Source of the DNA: Paenibacillus guangzhouensis
GTDB lineage: Bacteria; Bacillota; Bacilli; Paenibacillales; Paenibacillaceae
Direction of reading: 5' to 3'
DNA length: 64,000 bases
Assembly: GCF_009363075.1 (NCBI RefSeq)
Contig: NZ_CP045293.1
Coordinates: 124,001 to 188,000 of the forward strand
Shown here: one piece after another, positions 9,370 through 17,921 of the stretch
How the letters are laid out: each line of letters starts with the position of its first letter
How positions within the stretch are numbered: the first letter of the stretch is position 1
Translations under genes and position numbers: made by a program
Notes under the pieces: generated by a model
Seen by the model: the letters and a program-made list of their open reading frames with translations, nothing else
What the model was told of the DNA's origin: nothing
Databases searched by the model: none

Positions 9370-9380
9370 GAAGGTGCGTT

Positions 9381-9710
9381 ATGATACGCGTCAAGATTAT
9401 GCGCAAGGCGGACCGCTCCATTGAGAGTTTCTCGATTAGCGGACACGCGAACTACGCGAAACATGGCGAAGATATTGTCTGTGCAGGCGTATCGGCCGTG
9501 ACCGTAGGGACGGTCAATTCGATTGAAGCTTTGACGGGCGTTGTGCTCGATAGCAAGATGAAGGACGGTTTTCTTAGCGGGAGATTAGCTTCTGTTGATT
9601 CCGAAGAAACATCTGCGAAGGTGCAATTGCTGTTAGAGTCGATGGTGGTCATGTTGAATACGATCGCAGGATCATACGGAACGTATATTGAAATACAGGA
9701 CAAAAAATAA
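9381..9710 (+). CDS. prp: Ribosomal-processing cysteine protease Prp
   Basis: Small cysteine protease (YsxB family, 109 residues) that removes the N-terminal extension of L27 in Bacillota. The catalytic pair is visible: His22 in [10 protein letters not shown] and Cys34 in DIVCAGVSA, the positions described for the Staphylococcus aureus enzyme. The substrate is encoded by the next gene and carries the matching cleavage site. It lies between rplU and rpmA, 11 bases after the former. Confidence 0.95.
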   Translation: MIRVKIMRKADRSIESFSISGHANYAKHGEDIVCAGVSAVTVGTVNSIEALTGVVLDSKMKDGFLSGRLASVDSEETSAKVQLLLESMVVMLNTIAGSYGTYIEIQDKK

Positions 9711-9730
9711 CGAAGAAGGAGGTAGACAAC

Positions 9731-10042
9731 ATGTTACAGTTGAATCTTCAATTATTCGCATCGAAGAAGGGTGTAGGTTCCACAAAGAACGGACGTGATT
9801 CCGAATCCAAACGCCTTGGCACAAAACGTGCTGACGGTCAATTCGTTACTGGAGGAAGCATCTTGGTTCGCCAACGCGGAACAAAAATTCACCCAGGCAA
9901 CAACGTTGGTATTGGTAAAGACGATACGCTTTTCGCGAAAGTGGAAGGTGTCGTGAAATTCGAACGTTGGGGTCGCGATCGCAAAAAAGTGAGCGTCTAC
10001 CCAGTTGACGCAGCTCCAGTAGCAGCAGCACTTGAAGTATAA
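9731..10042 (+). CDS. rpmA: Large-subunit ribosomal protein bL27 with Prp-cleaved extension
   Basis: Ribosomal protein near the peptidyl-transferase centre, 103 residues. It begins [14 protein letters not shown]; the LNLQLF stretch is the extension that Prp should cut off, exposing the N-terminal Ala-Ser that reaches the P-site tRNA. The core motif [20 protein letters not shown] is present. It has a strong AAGGAGG site and ends the rplU operon before a terminator. Confidence 0.98.
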   Translation: MLQLNLQLFASKKGVGSTKNGRDSESKRLGTKRADGQFVTGGSILVRQRGTKIHPGNNVGIGKDDTLFAKVEGVVKFERWGRDRKKVSVYPVDAAPVAAALEV

Positions 10043-10053
10043 TTCGGTATAAG

Positions 10054-10082
10054 AGCCCTCGGCGCAAGCCGGGGGCTTTTTT
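10054..10082 (+). terminator. Rho-independent terminator after rpmA
   Basis: A 10-bp GC-rich stem (AGCCCTCGGC at 10054-10063, GCCGGGGGCT at 10068-10077, one G-U pair), GCAA tetraloop and six T residues. Confidence 0.9.
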
Positions 10083-10118
10083 GAGTAAATCGAAGTGATT
10101 CGCCACGATGTGGGGTTA

Positions 10119-10145
10119 CTTTAGGTATGATGAACATGCTATACT
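10119..10145 (+). promoter_or_regulatory. Possible extended -10 promoter before spo0B
   Basis: TATACT near 10140-10145 is preceded by TGC, an extended -10 element, with a weak TTACTT about 18 bases upstream. If used, transcription starts near 10152, which supports a translation start at 10192 or later for the next gene. Confidence 0.4.
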
Positions 10146-10191
10146 GTATAGGATTTCGTTTGTCAATTCATGGAAGAGGAATGTGGAGACG

Positions 10192-10917
10192 GTGAATTAT
10201 TGGAGAACGATGCGAATGACGGCGATGGTGTCTTTAGTCATCCCTTTATTCATCGTAGTCATCATCCAGCAATGGCTTGTATGGAGCGTCTTGTTATTGA
10301 TCTTATGGCTGATCATCACAGGCTTCATCATCGAATGGTCCGTACGTAAGGAGCATGCAGATCGCATACGTGCTGAACAAGTGAAATCGATCCGTACGAT
10401 GAATCATCATCGTCACGATTGGATGAATGATTTGCAGATTATTTCGGGGTATATCCAGCTGAAGAAGCATGATAAATTAGTTCGAAGCGTGGAAAGAATA
10501 AGAGACCGGATGCACGCGGAGAGTAAAGTCGCGAAGCTTGGCATACCGACCTTGGTATTGTTCTTTCAATCCTTTCGGACGGTATGCAATGAAATTCAGC
10601 TTGAGATAGATATTGTGGACGAGCTCAATTTGGCGGACATCCCTCTGAACGTGCCTCAGGAGACGTTGTCGAGAACGGTGCAAGAAATTGTATGGGCCGT
10701 GCAGCATTGCGCTGTACCGACGATCGGGGAGCCTCAAATTTTATATATCCTTTTTGAGAAGAATAACAATGAATGTTGCATCAGTTTCCGATATCATGGT
10801 GAGTTAAGGCAAGATCGCGACTGGGGCAGCAAAGTGAAATTGGTTATTCAAGGCAGCACGATGCGAGTGGAGCAAGATCAGGCGACCTTGCATTTATTTG
10901 TGCCTTGTGAATCCTAA
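10192..10917 (+). CDS. spo0B: Spo0B-like sporulation phosphotransferase, membrane-anchored
   Basis: Phosphorelay protein that takes phosphate from Spo0F and passes it to Spo0A. The conserved motif HHRHDWMNDLQIISGYIQL matches the phosphorylated-histidine helix of Spo0B (SRHDWMNKLQLI in B. subtilis), followed by a second helix and a degenerate ATPase-like C-terminal domain. Unlike soluble B. subtilis Spo0B (192 residues), this one has two hydrophobic N-terminal segments (about residues 10-50). The start is uncertain: GTG 10192 and ATG 10210 both have GGAG sites nearby, and the frame is open from ATG 10108. It precedes obgE, as in B. subtilis. Confidence 0.85.
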   Translation: MNYWRTMRMTAMVSLVIPLFIVVIIQQWLVWSVLLLILWLIITGFIIEWSVRKEHADRIRAEQVKSIRTMNHHRHDWMNDLQIISGYIQLKKHDKLVRSVERIRDRMHAESKVAKLGIPTLVLFFQSFRTVCNEIQLEIDIVDELNLADIPLNVPQETLSRTVQEIVWAVQHCAVPTIGEPQILYILFEKNNNECCISFRYHGELRQDRDWGSKVKLVIQGSTMRVEQDQATLHLFVPCES

Positions 10918-10929
10918 TGAGGTGAAACG

Positions 10930-12243
10930 ATGTTTGTAGATAAAGCAAGAATTTTCGTTAAGGGCGGCGACGGTGGCGATGGGATCGTCTCATTTCGCCG
11001 GGAGAAGTATGTTCCAGAGGGTGGACCGGCAGGCGGTGACGGCGGACGCGGCGGCGACGTTATTTTCCGTGTCGATGAAGGTCTGCGTACATTGATGGAT
11101 TTCCGTTATCAGCGTCATTTCAAGGGCGAGCGCGGTGTAAAAGGACGCAACAAGAGCATGCACGGTGCTAATGCTGAGCATACGATTGTTCGAATCCCGC
11201 CAGGGACCGTTATTATTGATGAAGACACCGAGGAAGTTATCGGCGATATGACGCGTCACGGGCAGCAGGTTGTCGTTGCGCGTGGTGGACGCGGTGGGCG
11301 AGGGAATACACGGTTCGCGACCGTGAATAACCCGGCCCCGGAAATTGCGGAGAATGGCGAAGAGGGTCAAGAGCGTTACATCGTGCTTGAGCTGAAGGTT
11401 ATGGCGGATGTAGGGCTTGTTGGATTCCCGAGCGTTGGCAAATCGACGCTGCTATCGGTCGTATCCGGTGCGAAGCCTAAAATCGGCGCTTACCACTTCA
11501 CGACGATTACACCGAACCTCGGCGTGGTGGATGTCGGTGACGGACGCAGCTTTGTGATGGCCGATTTGCCTGGACTGATTGAAGGTGCGCATGAAGGTGT
11601 GGGTCTTGGTCACGAATTCTTACGTCACGTGGAGCGGACACGAGTCATTATCCACGTGGTGGATATGGCGGGCTCAGAAGGCCGTGATCCATTCGAGGAT
11701 TGGGTTAAGATTAATGAAGAGCTGGATCTTTATAATGCGAAGCTGTCAGAGCGTCCACAGATTGTGGCTGCGAACAAGATGGATATGCCGGAATCAGCGG
11801 ATAACTTGGAAGAATTCCGAAAGAAGGTCGCAGAGGTGCGTCCGGATATCGAGATTCTGCCGATCTCTTCGCTAACCCGTCAAGGGATACAGGAACTCTT
11901 GTACCGCGCAGCAGCGATTCTGGATGAGATTCCAGAGGCGCCGCTCGTAGAAGAAGTTGCCGAGGTGGAAGAACGTAAAGTATACCGCTACGAGAAGAAA
12001 GAAGAAGCACAGTTTACGATTCGCCGTGAGAATGAGATCTTCGTGGTGGAGAGCGAAGCTGTGGAACGGATGATGAAACGAATGCAGATGAACTCGCATG
12101 ATGCGATTCTCCGATTCGCGCGGACCCTGCGGAAGATGGGCATTGATGATGAACTCCGTAAACGCGGTGCTGTGGATGGTACGATTATCCGCATTGGTGA
12201 TTTTGAGTTCGAGTTTGTTGAAGGCAGTAGTTACTATTATTAA
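10930..12243 (+). CDS. obgE: GTPase Obg/CgtA
   Basis: Essential ribosome-associated GTPase involved in 50S assembly, stress response and sporulation initiation. The glycine-rich Obg fold covers residues 1-158, the G domain follows with GFPSVGKST (G1, near 165), DLPGLIEGA (G3, near 213) and NKMD (G4, near 282), and the C-terminal OCT domain covers about 355-430. The length of 437 residues is typical. It begins 12 bases after spo0B and the pair is likely cotranscribed. Confidence 0.98.
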   Translation: MFVDKARIFVKGGDGGDGIVSFRREKYVPEGGPAGGDGGRGGDVIFRVDEGLRTLMDFRYQRHFKGERGVKGRNKSMHGANAEHTIVRIPPGTVIIDEDTEEVIGDMTRHGQQVVVARGGRGGRGNTRFATVNNPAPEIAENGEEGQERYIVLELKVMADVGLVGFPSVGKSTLLSVVSGAKPKIGAYHFTTITPNLGVVDVGDGRSFVMADLPGLIEGAHEGVGLGHEFLRHVERTRVIIHVVDMAGSEGRDPFEDWVKINEELDLYNAKLSERPQIVAANKMDMPESADNLEEFRKKVAEVRPDIEILPISSLTRQGIQELLYRAAAILDEIPEAPLVEEVAEVEERKVYRYEKKEEAQFTIRRENEIFVVESEAVERMMKRMQMNSHDAILRFARTLRKMGIDDELRKRGAVDGTIIRIGDFEFEFVEGSSYYY

Positions 12244-12249
12244 GATCGA

Positions 12250-12283
12250 AGCCTCTTCGGTGATGAGCCGAAGGGGCTTTTTT
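12250..12283 (+). terminator. Rho-independent terminator after obgE
   Basis: An 11-bp stem (AGCCTCTTCGG at 12250-12260 with CCGAAGGGGCT at 12268-12278), 7-base loop and six T residues. A second short hairpin without a T tract (GTCCCA/TGGGAC at 12349-12365) lies downstream. Confidence 0.9.
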
Positions 12284-12412
12284 GTTGTTTTTATCGCAGG
12301 TATGATTTTCGGGTCCTGTTACGTGCCTGAGTTAGCTCCGAAGCCTTGTCCCATTTTGTGGGACTATTTCGTGTACGAGCTGAGTTGTTTTTTTGTATAA
12401 TGGATTTAACTA

Positions 12413-12441
12413 TTGCTCGGATCATCGTAATTCGTTATAAT
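12413..12441 (+). promoter_or_regulatory. Promoter of the pheB-hom-thrB-pheA operon
   Basis: TTGCTC (12413-12418) and TATAAT (12436-12441) are 17 bases apart, about 45 bases before the pheB start. Another TATAAT at 12396-12401 has no convincing -35. Confidence 0.6.
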
Positions 12442-12485
12442 GTCCACTATATATGAACAAAAGTCTTCGATAGGAGGACATTGTA

Positions 12486-12923
12486 GTGAGCGAACGCTTT
12501 TTTTTGGTCCGTGAAGATATATTACCTGATGCACTTGTCAAAACCGTGCTGGCCAAACAGCTGTTGGCCGAAGGGTCTGCCCATACGGTGAATGAAGCAG
12601 CGGAGCAAGTGGGTCTGAGCCGCAGTGCTTTTTACAAGTATAAAGATGGAATATTCATGATGAATCAGTTGGATCGCGAGCGGATTGTGACGATATCGGT
12701 TGATCTAGAGCATCGTTCTGGCGTTTTGTCCAAAGTGCTCGGACTTGTGGCTGGATTCGAAGGGAACGTACTAACCATTCACCAGACGATTCCGCTGCAA
12801 GGGATGGCGAATGTTGTGATCTCTGTGGAGACATCGCGCATGGGAGATCATTTAACGGCACTGCTCGAATCATTTCGATCACAAGAAGGTGTGAAGCGAG
12901 CCACGATCATAGGGCAAGGGTAA
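12486..12923 (+). CDS. pheB: ACT domain-containing protein PheB (UPF0735)
   Basis: Small protein of 145 residues with a C-terminal ACT domain (about 70-143, starting RIVTISVDLEHRSGVLSKVL), the amino-acid-sensing fold found in biosynthetic enzymes. The N-terminal part contains a helix-turn-helix-like stretch (VNEAAEQVGLSRSAFYKYKDG). The family was once called chorismate mutase in B. subtilis, but this was not supported, so its role is unknown. Starting the hom-thrB-pheA operon suggests sensing of Phe or Thr. The GTG start follows AGGAGG at 12473-12478. Confidence 0.93.
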   Translation: MSERFFLVREDILPDALVKTVLAKQLLAEGSAHTVNEAAEQVGLSRSAFYKYKDGIFMMNQLDRERIVTISVDLEHRSGVLSKVLGLVAGFEGNVLTIHQTIPLQGMANVVISVETSRMGDHLTALLESFRSQEGVKRATIIGQG

Positions 12924-12950
12924 TCGAACGAATAGACAGGAGGAATAGAC

Positions 12951-14237
12951 ATGAAACCAATCAGAGTAGGATTATTGGGGCTAGGAACTGTTGGAACAGG
13001 TGTAGTTCGTATTGTAGAAGGGCATCAGAGCGATTTGCAAAGTCAAGTTGGATCTGAGGTTGTTATTGAGAAAGTATTGGTTAAGAACGTAGATAAATCC
13101 CGCAGCATCTCGATTCCTCATCATAAAATTACAGATAATGCATGGGACATTATTCGCGATCCGGATATTGATATCATTGTTGAAGTGATGGGCGGCATCG
13201 ATACGACAAAAGAATATCTATTAGAGGCTCTCGAACGCGGCAAGCATGTCGTCACAGCGAACAAAGACCTCATGGCATTGCATGGACCAGAGATCTTAGC
13301 AAAGGCCAAGGAACATCAATGCGATGTGTTCTATGAAGCAAGCGTCGCGGGCGGCATTCCGATTATCCGGACATTATCGGAAGGCTTCTCTTCGGATCGT
13401 ATTCTCAAAATTATGGGGATTGTGAATGGAACAACGAACTATATCCTTACGAAAATGAGTCAAGAAGGCGCATCGTATGCAGATGTGTTAAAAGAAGCGC
13501 AAGATCTTGGGTATGCGGAAGCGGATCCGACTTCGGATGTCGAAGGTCTGGACGCGGCGCGTAAAATGGCGATCTTAGGAACGCTGGGCTTCCGTGCCGA
13601 TGTTGCGCTAGAAGATGTGTCCGTACGCGGTATTTCGAGCGTCTCCAAAGAGGACATCCTTTACGCGAAACGGTTAGGATATGAAGTGAAGCTGCTCGGA
13701 ATTGCTGAGCGCCAAGATGAGCATATCAGCTTAAGCGTTCAACCGACGATGATTCGTAAATCGCATCCAATCGCGTCCGTGAACGGTGTCTTCAATGCGG
13801 TCTATGTGCATGGTGAAGCTGTAGGCGAGACGATGTTCTATGGTGCTGGGGCAGGGGAAATGCCGACCGCTACATCCGTCGTGGCAGATCTTGTCGCGGT
13901 CATCAAGAACTTGAAGCTCGGCGTGAATGGGCAGCAAGGTATGGTTACGTACAAAGAGAAGAAGCTCAAGACGGATGAGCAGATCGCATACAAGAACTTC
14001 ATTCTATTGCATGTACAGGACAAAGCAGGCGTTCTCGCACGCATTACGCAAGTATTCGCGGAATATGAAGTTAGCCTGGCTTCGGTATTGCAGCAGCCAA
14101 ACCCTGAGAATCCGGAAGCGGAGATCATCATCATTACCCATGATGCGAGCAAGGCAAGCATGGACAAAGTATTGAAGCACTTCGAGGAGCTTGAAGTGAT
14201 CCGCAAAATTAAGAGTGTATACCGCGTTGAAGGATAA
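12951..14237 (+). CDS. hom: Homoserine dehydrogenase
   Basis: NAD(P)-dependent reduction of aspartate semialdehyde to homoserine, the branch point to Thr and Met. The Rossmann motif GLLGLGTVGTGVV is at residues 6-18, the catalytic core holds AGGIPIIRTLSEG and GTTNYILTKM, and a C-terminal ACT domain (about 350-425) would sense threonine. The length of 428 residues is normal. It is the second gene in an operon with thrB and pheA. Confidence 0.97.
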   Translation: MKPIRVGLLGLGTVGTGVVRIVEGHQSDLQSQVGSEVVIEKVLVKNVDKSRSISIPHHKITDNAWDIIRDPDIDIIVEVMGGIDTTKEYLLEALERGKHVVTANKDLMALHGPEILAKAKEHQCDVFYEASVAGGIPIIRTLSEGFSSDRILKIMGIVNGTTNYILTKMSQEGASYADVLKEAQDLGYAEADPTSDVEGLDAARKMAILGTLGFRADVALEDVSVRGISSVSKEDILYAKRLGYEVKLLGIAERQDEHISLSVQPTMIRKSHPIASVNGVFNAVYVHGEAVGETMFYGAGAGEMPTATSVVADLVAVIKNLKLGVNGQQGMVTYKEKKLKTDEQIAYKNFILLHVQDKAGVLARITQVFAEYEVSLASVLQQPNPENPEAEIIIITHDASKASMDKVLKHFEELEVIRKIKSVYRVEG

Positions 14238-14273
14238 TGAAGAAATTGCAAGCATGCTAGAAGGAGAAAGAAC

Positions 14274-15236
14274 ATGAACGTTGTCGAACGTGTAATTGTC
14301 AAAGTGCCAGCCAGCACAGCGAACTTGGGACCCGGGTTCGACACACTGGGGATGGCGTTACAGCTATATGCCTATATCGAAATGTCTGCAGCTGAAGAGA
14401 CTTCGGTTTCCTTATATGGCGAAGAGCTCGGAGGGATTCCGACAGACAAACGAAATCTAATCTATAAAGTCGCTCAAATGGTATTCGAAGATGCGGGGGT
14501 CTCCGTTCCTGAGCTGCGGATCTCCATGTACAGCGATATTCCGTTAACGCGGGGACTCGGAAGCAGCGCGTCCGCCATTATCGGCGGCATGTATGCTGCG
14601 AATGCGTTGATCGGGTACGCGCTGCCGCAGGAGAGAATCTTCGCGCTCGCTACGGCGCTGGAGAAGCATCCGGATAATGTCGGAGCATCATTGTACGGTG
14701 GGATTATTGCAGCAACTTGGGACGGTACGCGGGCACATCATATTCGTCTTGCGCCAAGTCCGCATCTCACGACACTTGTTGCCATTCCTCACTTCCAACT
14801 GGCGACGGAGAAAGCCCGGAACATTCTCCCGCAGCAGTTCTCGATGAGCGATGCGATCTTTAATGTGAGTCATTCATCGCTGCTTGTCGCTGCACTCGCG
14901 ACGGAGAACTTCGAAATGATCCGCCATGCGATGAAGGACCGGATACACCAGCCGTACCGTGCATCGCTCATTCCAGGTATGACCGAGATCCTGGATAAGG
15001 CTGCTGACTATGGCGCGCTTGGTGTAGCGCTTAGCGGCGCTGGACCGACATTGATTGCGCTCGTGGATGAACGCGAGGCTCGGGGGGAACAATTGGAGCA
15101 ATTTTTGAAGGATACATTGCATCGTGAACAGATTACCGCTTCGACCATGTGGTTGAAACCCTGTGCTGAAGGCGCTGTTGCGCTAGCAAATATCGAGGGA
15201 CGAACATTCATGGATGTTGTCAAAGGAGAAATGTAA
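14274..15236 (+). CDS. thrB: Homoserine kinase
   Basis: GHMP-family kinase that phosphorylates homoserine for threonine synthesis. It shows PASTANLGPGFDTLGMAL near the N terminus, the GHMP ATP loop LTRGLGSSASAI near residue 97, and a C-terminal GVALSGAGPTLIAL motif. The length of 320 residues is typical. An AGAAGGAG site precedes the ATG. Threonine synthase (thrC) is not in the window. Confidence 0.97.
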   Translation: MNVVERVIVKVPASTANLGPGFDTLGMALQLYAYIEMSAAEETSVSLYGEELGGIPTDKRNLIYKVAQMVFEDAGVSVPELRISMYSDIPLTRGLGSSASAIIGGMYAANALIGYALPQERIFALATALEKHPDNVGASLYGGIIAATWDGTRAHHIRLAPSPHLTTLVAIPHFQLATEKARNILPQQFSMSDAIFNVSHSSLLVAALATENFEMIRHAMKDRIHQPYRASLIPGMTEILDKAADYGALGVALSGAGPTLIALVDEREARGEQLEQFLKDTLHREQITASTMWLKPCAEGAVALANIEGRTFMDVVKGEM

Positions 15237-15238
15237 GT

Positions 15239-16120
15239 ATGGTTCGTATTGCACTGTTACCCCAGGGATCTGTCTCTCATGAAGCTGCGGCTTACATCTT
15301 TCGGGGAGAGCCTGTGGAGATGCAACATCACCGATTGATCTCGGATGTATTCCTATCGACGGTGGAAGGTAAAACCGATTATAGCGTCATTCCGATTGAG
15401 AATACGATAGAGGGTTCCGTGAGTCTACACATGGACTGGCTCGTACACGAAGTCGATCTGCCGATTCAAGCGGAATGGGTCTATCCTTCGATTCAGAATT
15501 TGATCGGAAGACAAGATGAACTGGAGCGTCATGCAGATGGATCGCTGAACTTCAGTCGCATCCGCAAAGTGATGTCACATCCGGTAGCCATCGCACAGTG
15601 CCGGAACTTCCTGCGTGAACATCTGCCTCATGCAGAGCTTGAGCATTTGAGCAGCACGGCGGAAGCTGTCAAGCAGGTGAAGGAACATCCGGGCGAAGGC
15701 TTGGCGGCCATCGGTACAACGCTCGGCGCGGCTAGCCAAGGTCTCGATATATTGGCTCCGCAGGTGACGGATCATCAGAATAATTTTACCCGTTTCGTGC
15801 TTGTAGGTCCGAAGGCAGCACCGATCGCACCTTCCGATCAGGTGAAGACCAGTATTCAGATTACCCCGCCGCAAGACTATTCCGGTGCGCTGCATCAGAT
15901 CTTATCTGCATTTGCATGGCGTCGAATTAACTTATCGCGTATCGAATCGCGACCAACGAAGAAGCAGTTAGGCAATTATTATTTCTATATTGATGTGCTG
16001 GCGTCGATGGATTCGGTTCTGCTGCCTGCAGCAATTGCTGAGATCGAGGCGATTGGATCGCAAGTTCGGGTGCTTGGCTGTTATCCGAGTTATTCTTTTG
16101 ACTCCGCGCATACATCATAA
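15239..16120 (+). CDS. pheA: Prephenate dehydratase
   Basis: Converts prephenate to phenylpyruvate in phenylalanine synthesis. The N-terminal catalytic domain (about 1-185) has PIENTIEGSV, with the ligand-binding loop, and the DHQNNFTRF motif. The C-terminal ACT domain (about 200-285) carries the ESRPTKKQLGNYYFYIDV segment that binds Phe for feedback inhibition. It starts 2 bases after thrB, so the two are tightly coupled. Its transcript would run through the repeat at 16149-16318 before reaching a terminator. Confidence 0.97.
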   Translation: MVRIALLPQGSVSHEAAAYIFRGEPVEMQHHRLISDVFLSTVEGKTDYSVIPIENTIEGSVSLHMDWLVHEVDLPIQAEWVYPSIQNLIGRQDELERHADGSLNFSRIRKVMSHPVAIAQCRNFLREHLPHAELEHLSSTAEAVKQVKEHPGEGLAAIGTTLGAASQGLDILAPQVTDHQNNFTRFVLVGPKAAPIAPSDQVKTSIQITPPQDYSGALHQILSAFAWRRINLSRIESRPTKKQLGNYYFYIDVLASMDSVLLPAAIAEIEAIGSQVRVLGCYPSYSFDSAHTS

Positions 16121-16148
16121 TTAGACACTTTTCACCCATACAAGAACG

Positions 16149-16318
16149 TGTTCAAAAAGTCAGCTTTTCAGCACCGAGAAGGTTGCGAGAACCTGAAGAA
16201 GGAGGAACGGAGTTTAGGCAAAACCTAAATGAGTACCGGACTTCGAGGGTGAGCGCAAGATTCGATGTCGATTCCGCTAATTGAAACACTTCGTGATCAA
16301 AAGATGACTTTTTGAACA
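16149..16318. repeat. MITE-like repeat with terminal inverted repeats, long copy
   Basis: A 170-bp non-coding element bounded by the perfect 14-bp inverted repeat TGTTCAAAAAGTCA / TGACTTTTTGAACA, which extends to about 20 bp with one mismatch. A shorter relative is at 39033-39132: both share the termini, the ACACTTCGTGATCAAAAGATGA stretch in part, and a central TTCGATGTCGATTTCGCT-like segment. This copy has about 70 extra internal bases. There is no transposase, so it would be mobilised in trans. It lies between the pheA stop and the pheA terminator. Confidence 0.8.
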
Positions 16319-16338
16319 ACCTCTATAAGAACTCTGAT

Positions 16339-16383
16339 ATTCCTCGAATCTTCGCGAGCAGCGAAGGATCGGGGAATTTTTTT
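16339..16383 (+). terminator. Rho-independent terminator of the pheA operon
   Basis: A long stem pairs 16339-16355 with 16361-16377 (17 positions, with two G-U pairs and one mismatch), a GAGCA loop, and a run of eight T residues. The rest of the gap to the next gene (16384-16528) shows no clear promoter; a sporulation-sigma promoter is expected but not resolved. Confidence 0.85.
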
Positions 16384-16528
16384 GTGCGAAGGGATGTCAA
16401 ATGCCCATATATTGCATAGGATGTATTAACTGGTTCCGGGCTCTTGTACTGTGTTAGGAACTTTTGTAGTGAAGTGCAGACGGTGGGGGCTCATTTTTCC
16501 GCTAAAAAAATGTAGGAGGTTCTTACGC

Positions 16529-17797
16529 GTGAAAATTCACATTGTAAAAAAAGGGGATACGCTCTACACCATTGCAACCAAGTATGAAGTACCCCTTCAA
16601 AAATTGATTGATGCAAACCCCAATTTGAAAGATCCGAATAAGCTTGAAGTAGGGATGAAGATTAAAATCCCTGTGGAAGCCAAACCGGTGAAGCCTGAAT
16701 ATGAAATGATGCATAAACATGATGTGAAGAAAGGCGATACATTATGGAAGTTAGCCAAGGCCTGGGGGATTCCGCTGCAGGATATGCTGAAGGCAAATCC
16801 GCAACTGAAAGATCCTAATATCCTATCGGTTGGAGAGGTTGTCTATATCCCGAAGGTGACTGGAACTATGCCGATGGAGCCGCAAGTGATGCCGCCGCAT
16901 GATGGAGGCATGAACGTCTCTCCTCCGATGAGCAATACCTATCCAGGTGTCTCTCCGATGCATGAGGCTCATCATCACCACCATCACCATCATGATGGTA
17001 AGCATATGGGTGGTCACCATCATCATGATGGCGGCGATAATTATCCACATCACCATCATGAAGGTATGCATATGGGTGGCCACCACCATGATGGTATGCA
17101 TATGGGTGGCGATAATTATCCGTATCATCATGGCCATCAGCCGGTATATACGATGCCGACGAATAATTGCGGGTGTAATACGTTATCTACACATATGCCT
17201 TATGATATGTACAAAGGGCATCCAGGTGATAGCATGTCCCAGGACTTATTTGCGCAATTCCAAGTTCCCGCGACAGAAGCGTTATCGCTCTATGATCTGC
17301 CGCAAGTGCCACAGGTGAATACCTCCGCGAACTGGGGCGGTATGCCGCAAGGCGGCTACGACGGCTATCCAATGCCATACGGCATGAATCCATATGGGAT
17401 GATGGATCCTTATGGCATGCAAATGCATCCTTACGGCTATCCGAGTGGCGGGTATGGCATGCCGAGTATGCCGTTCAACCCTTACGGTATGGCGTACGCT
17501 CATGACATGTACGCTCCGCAAGTTCAACCGTCAGGCGTGATGGATCACACGACAGGATCCTGTGGATGTCATCCTCGGGAGAATGAGGGGACGCCAGTCC
17601 CTGTTCCAGCTTCATCTTCAGCTTCAGCCTCTGCAGTCGCTCCAGCTCCAGCTAAGTCGGAGCCAGCGAAGAAGAGTAATTCGAAATCTTCTTCGTTCAA
17701 AGCGAAGGCGCGTACTTCTGCGAAGAAATCAAGCAGCAGCACTCGCCGGCAAACAAAGCCGCGGAAATCGCGCAGTATGCCATGGATTAATGGCTAA
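16529..17797 (+). CDS. safA: LysM spore-coat morphogenetic protein, SafA-like, His-rich
   Basis: Probable coat or cortex-interface protein. Two LysM peptidoglycan-binding domains lie at about residues 2-49 and 63-110. They are followed by a His-rich stretch (about 150-215) with repeats of HHDGMHMGG, a Gly-Met-Tyr-Pro-rich section (about 255-355) and a Ser/Lys-rich basic tail. LysM at the N terminus, low-complexity tail and the position between pheA and bofC agree with SafA of B. subtilis, although the tails do not match it closely. The start is GTG 16529 after TAGGAGGT at 16513-16520, not the GTG at 16451. Length 422 residues. Confidence 0.75.
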   Translation: MKIHIVKKGDTLYTIATKYEVPLQKLIDANPNLKDPNKLEVGMKIKIPVEAKPVKPEYEMMHKHDVKKGDTLWKLAKAWGIPLQDMLKANPQLKDPNILSVGEVVYIPKVTGTMPMEPQVMPPHDGGMNVSPPMSNTYPGVSPMHEAHHHHHHHHDGKHMGGHHHHDGGDNYPHHHHEGMHMGGHHHDGMHMGGDNYPYHHGHQPVYTMPTNNCGCNTLSTHMPYDMYKGHPGDSMSQDLFAQFQVPATEALSLYDLPQVPQVNTSANWGGMPQGGYDGYPMPYGMNPYGMMDPYGMQMHPYGYPSGGYGMPSMPFNPYGMAYAHDMYAPQVQPSGVMDHTTGSCGCHPRENEGTPVPVPASSSASASAVAPAPAKSEPAKKSNSKSSSFKAKARTSAKKSSSSTRRQTKPRKSRSMPWING

Positions 17798-17812
17798 TCG
17801 ACGGCAATCCAG

Positions 17813-17843
17813 AGTCACCCTTAGAGGAATAAGGGTGACTTTT
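17813..17843 (+). terminator. Rho-independent terminator after the LysM gene
   Basis: A perfect 11-bp stem AGTCACCCTTA / TAAGGGTGACT (17813-17823 with 17830-17840), loop GAGGAA and a short T tail. Confidence 0.85.
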
Positions 17844-17921
17844 CTATATTTACCGCAGTAATCGTATAAATCGATGATTCCATGGCTACACTAGGGGAAA
17901 ATTAGGATAGAAGGGATTATC

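Noticed and set aside
12349-12365. GTCCCA/TGGGAC hairpin as a second obgE terminator or pheB attenuator
   Set aside because: Only 6 bp, no T run after it and no leader peptide or T-box features; it lies upstream of the likely pheB promoter.
16947-17318. 123-codon plus-strand frame inside the LysM gene
   Set aside because: Ile/Met-rich product of reading the His repeats in another frame; no start signal.
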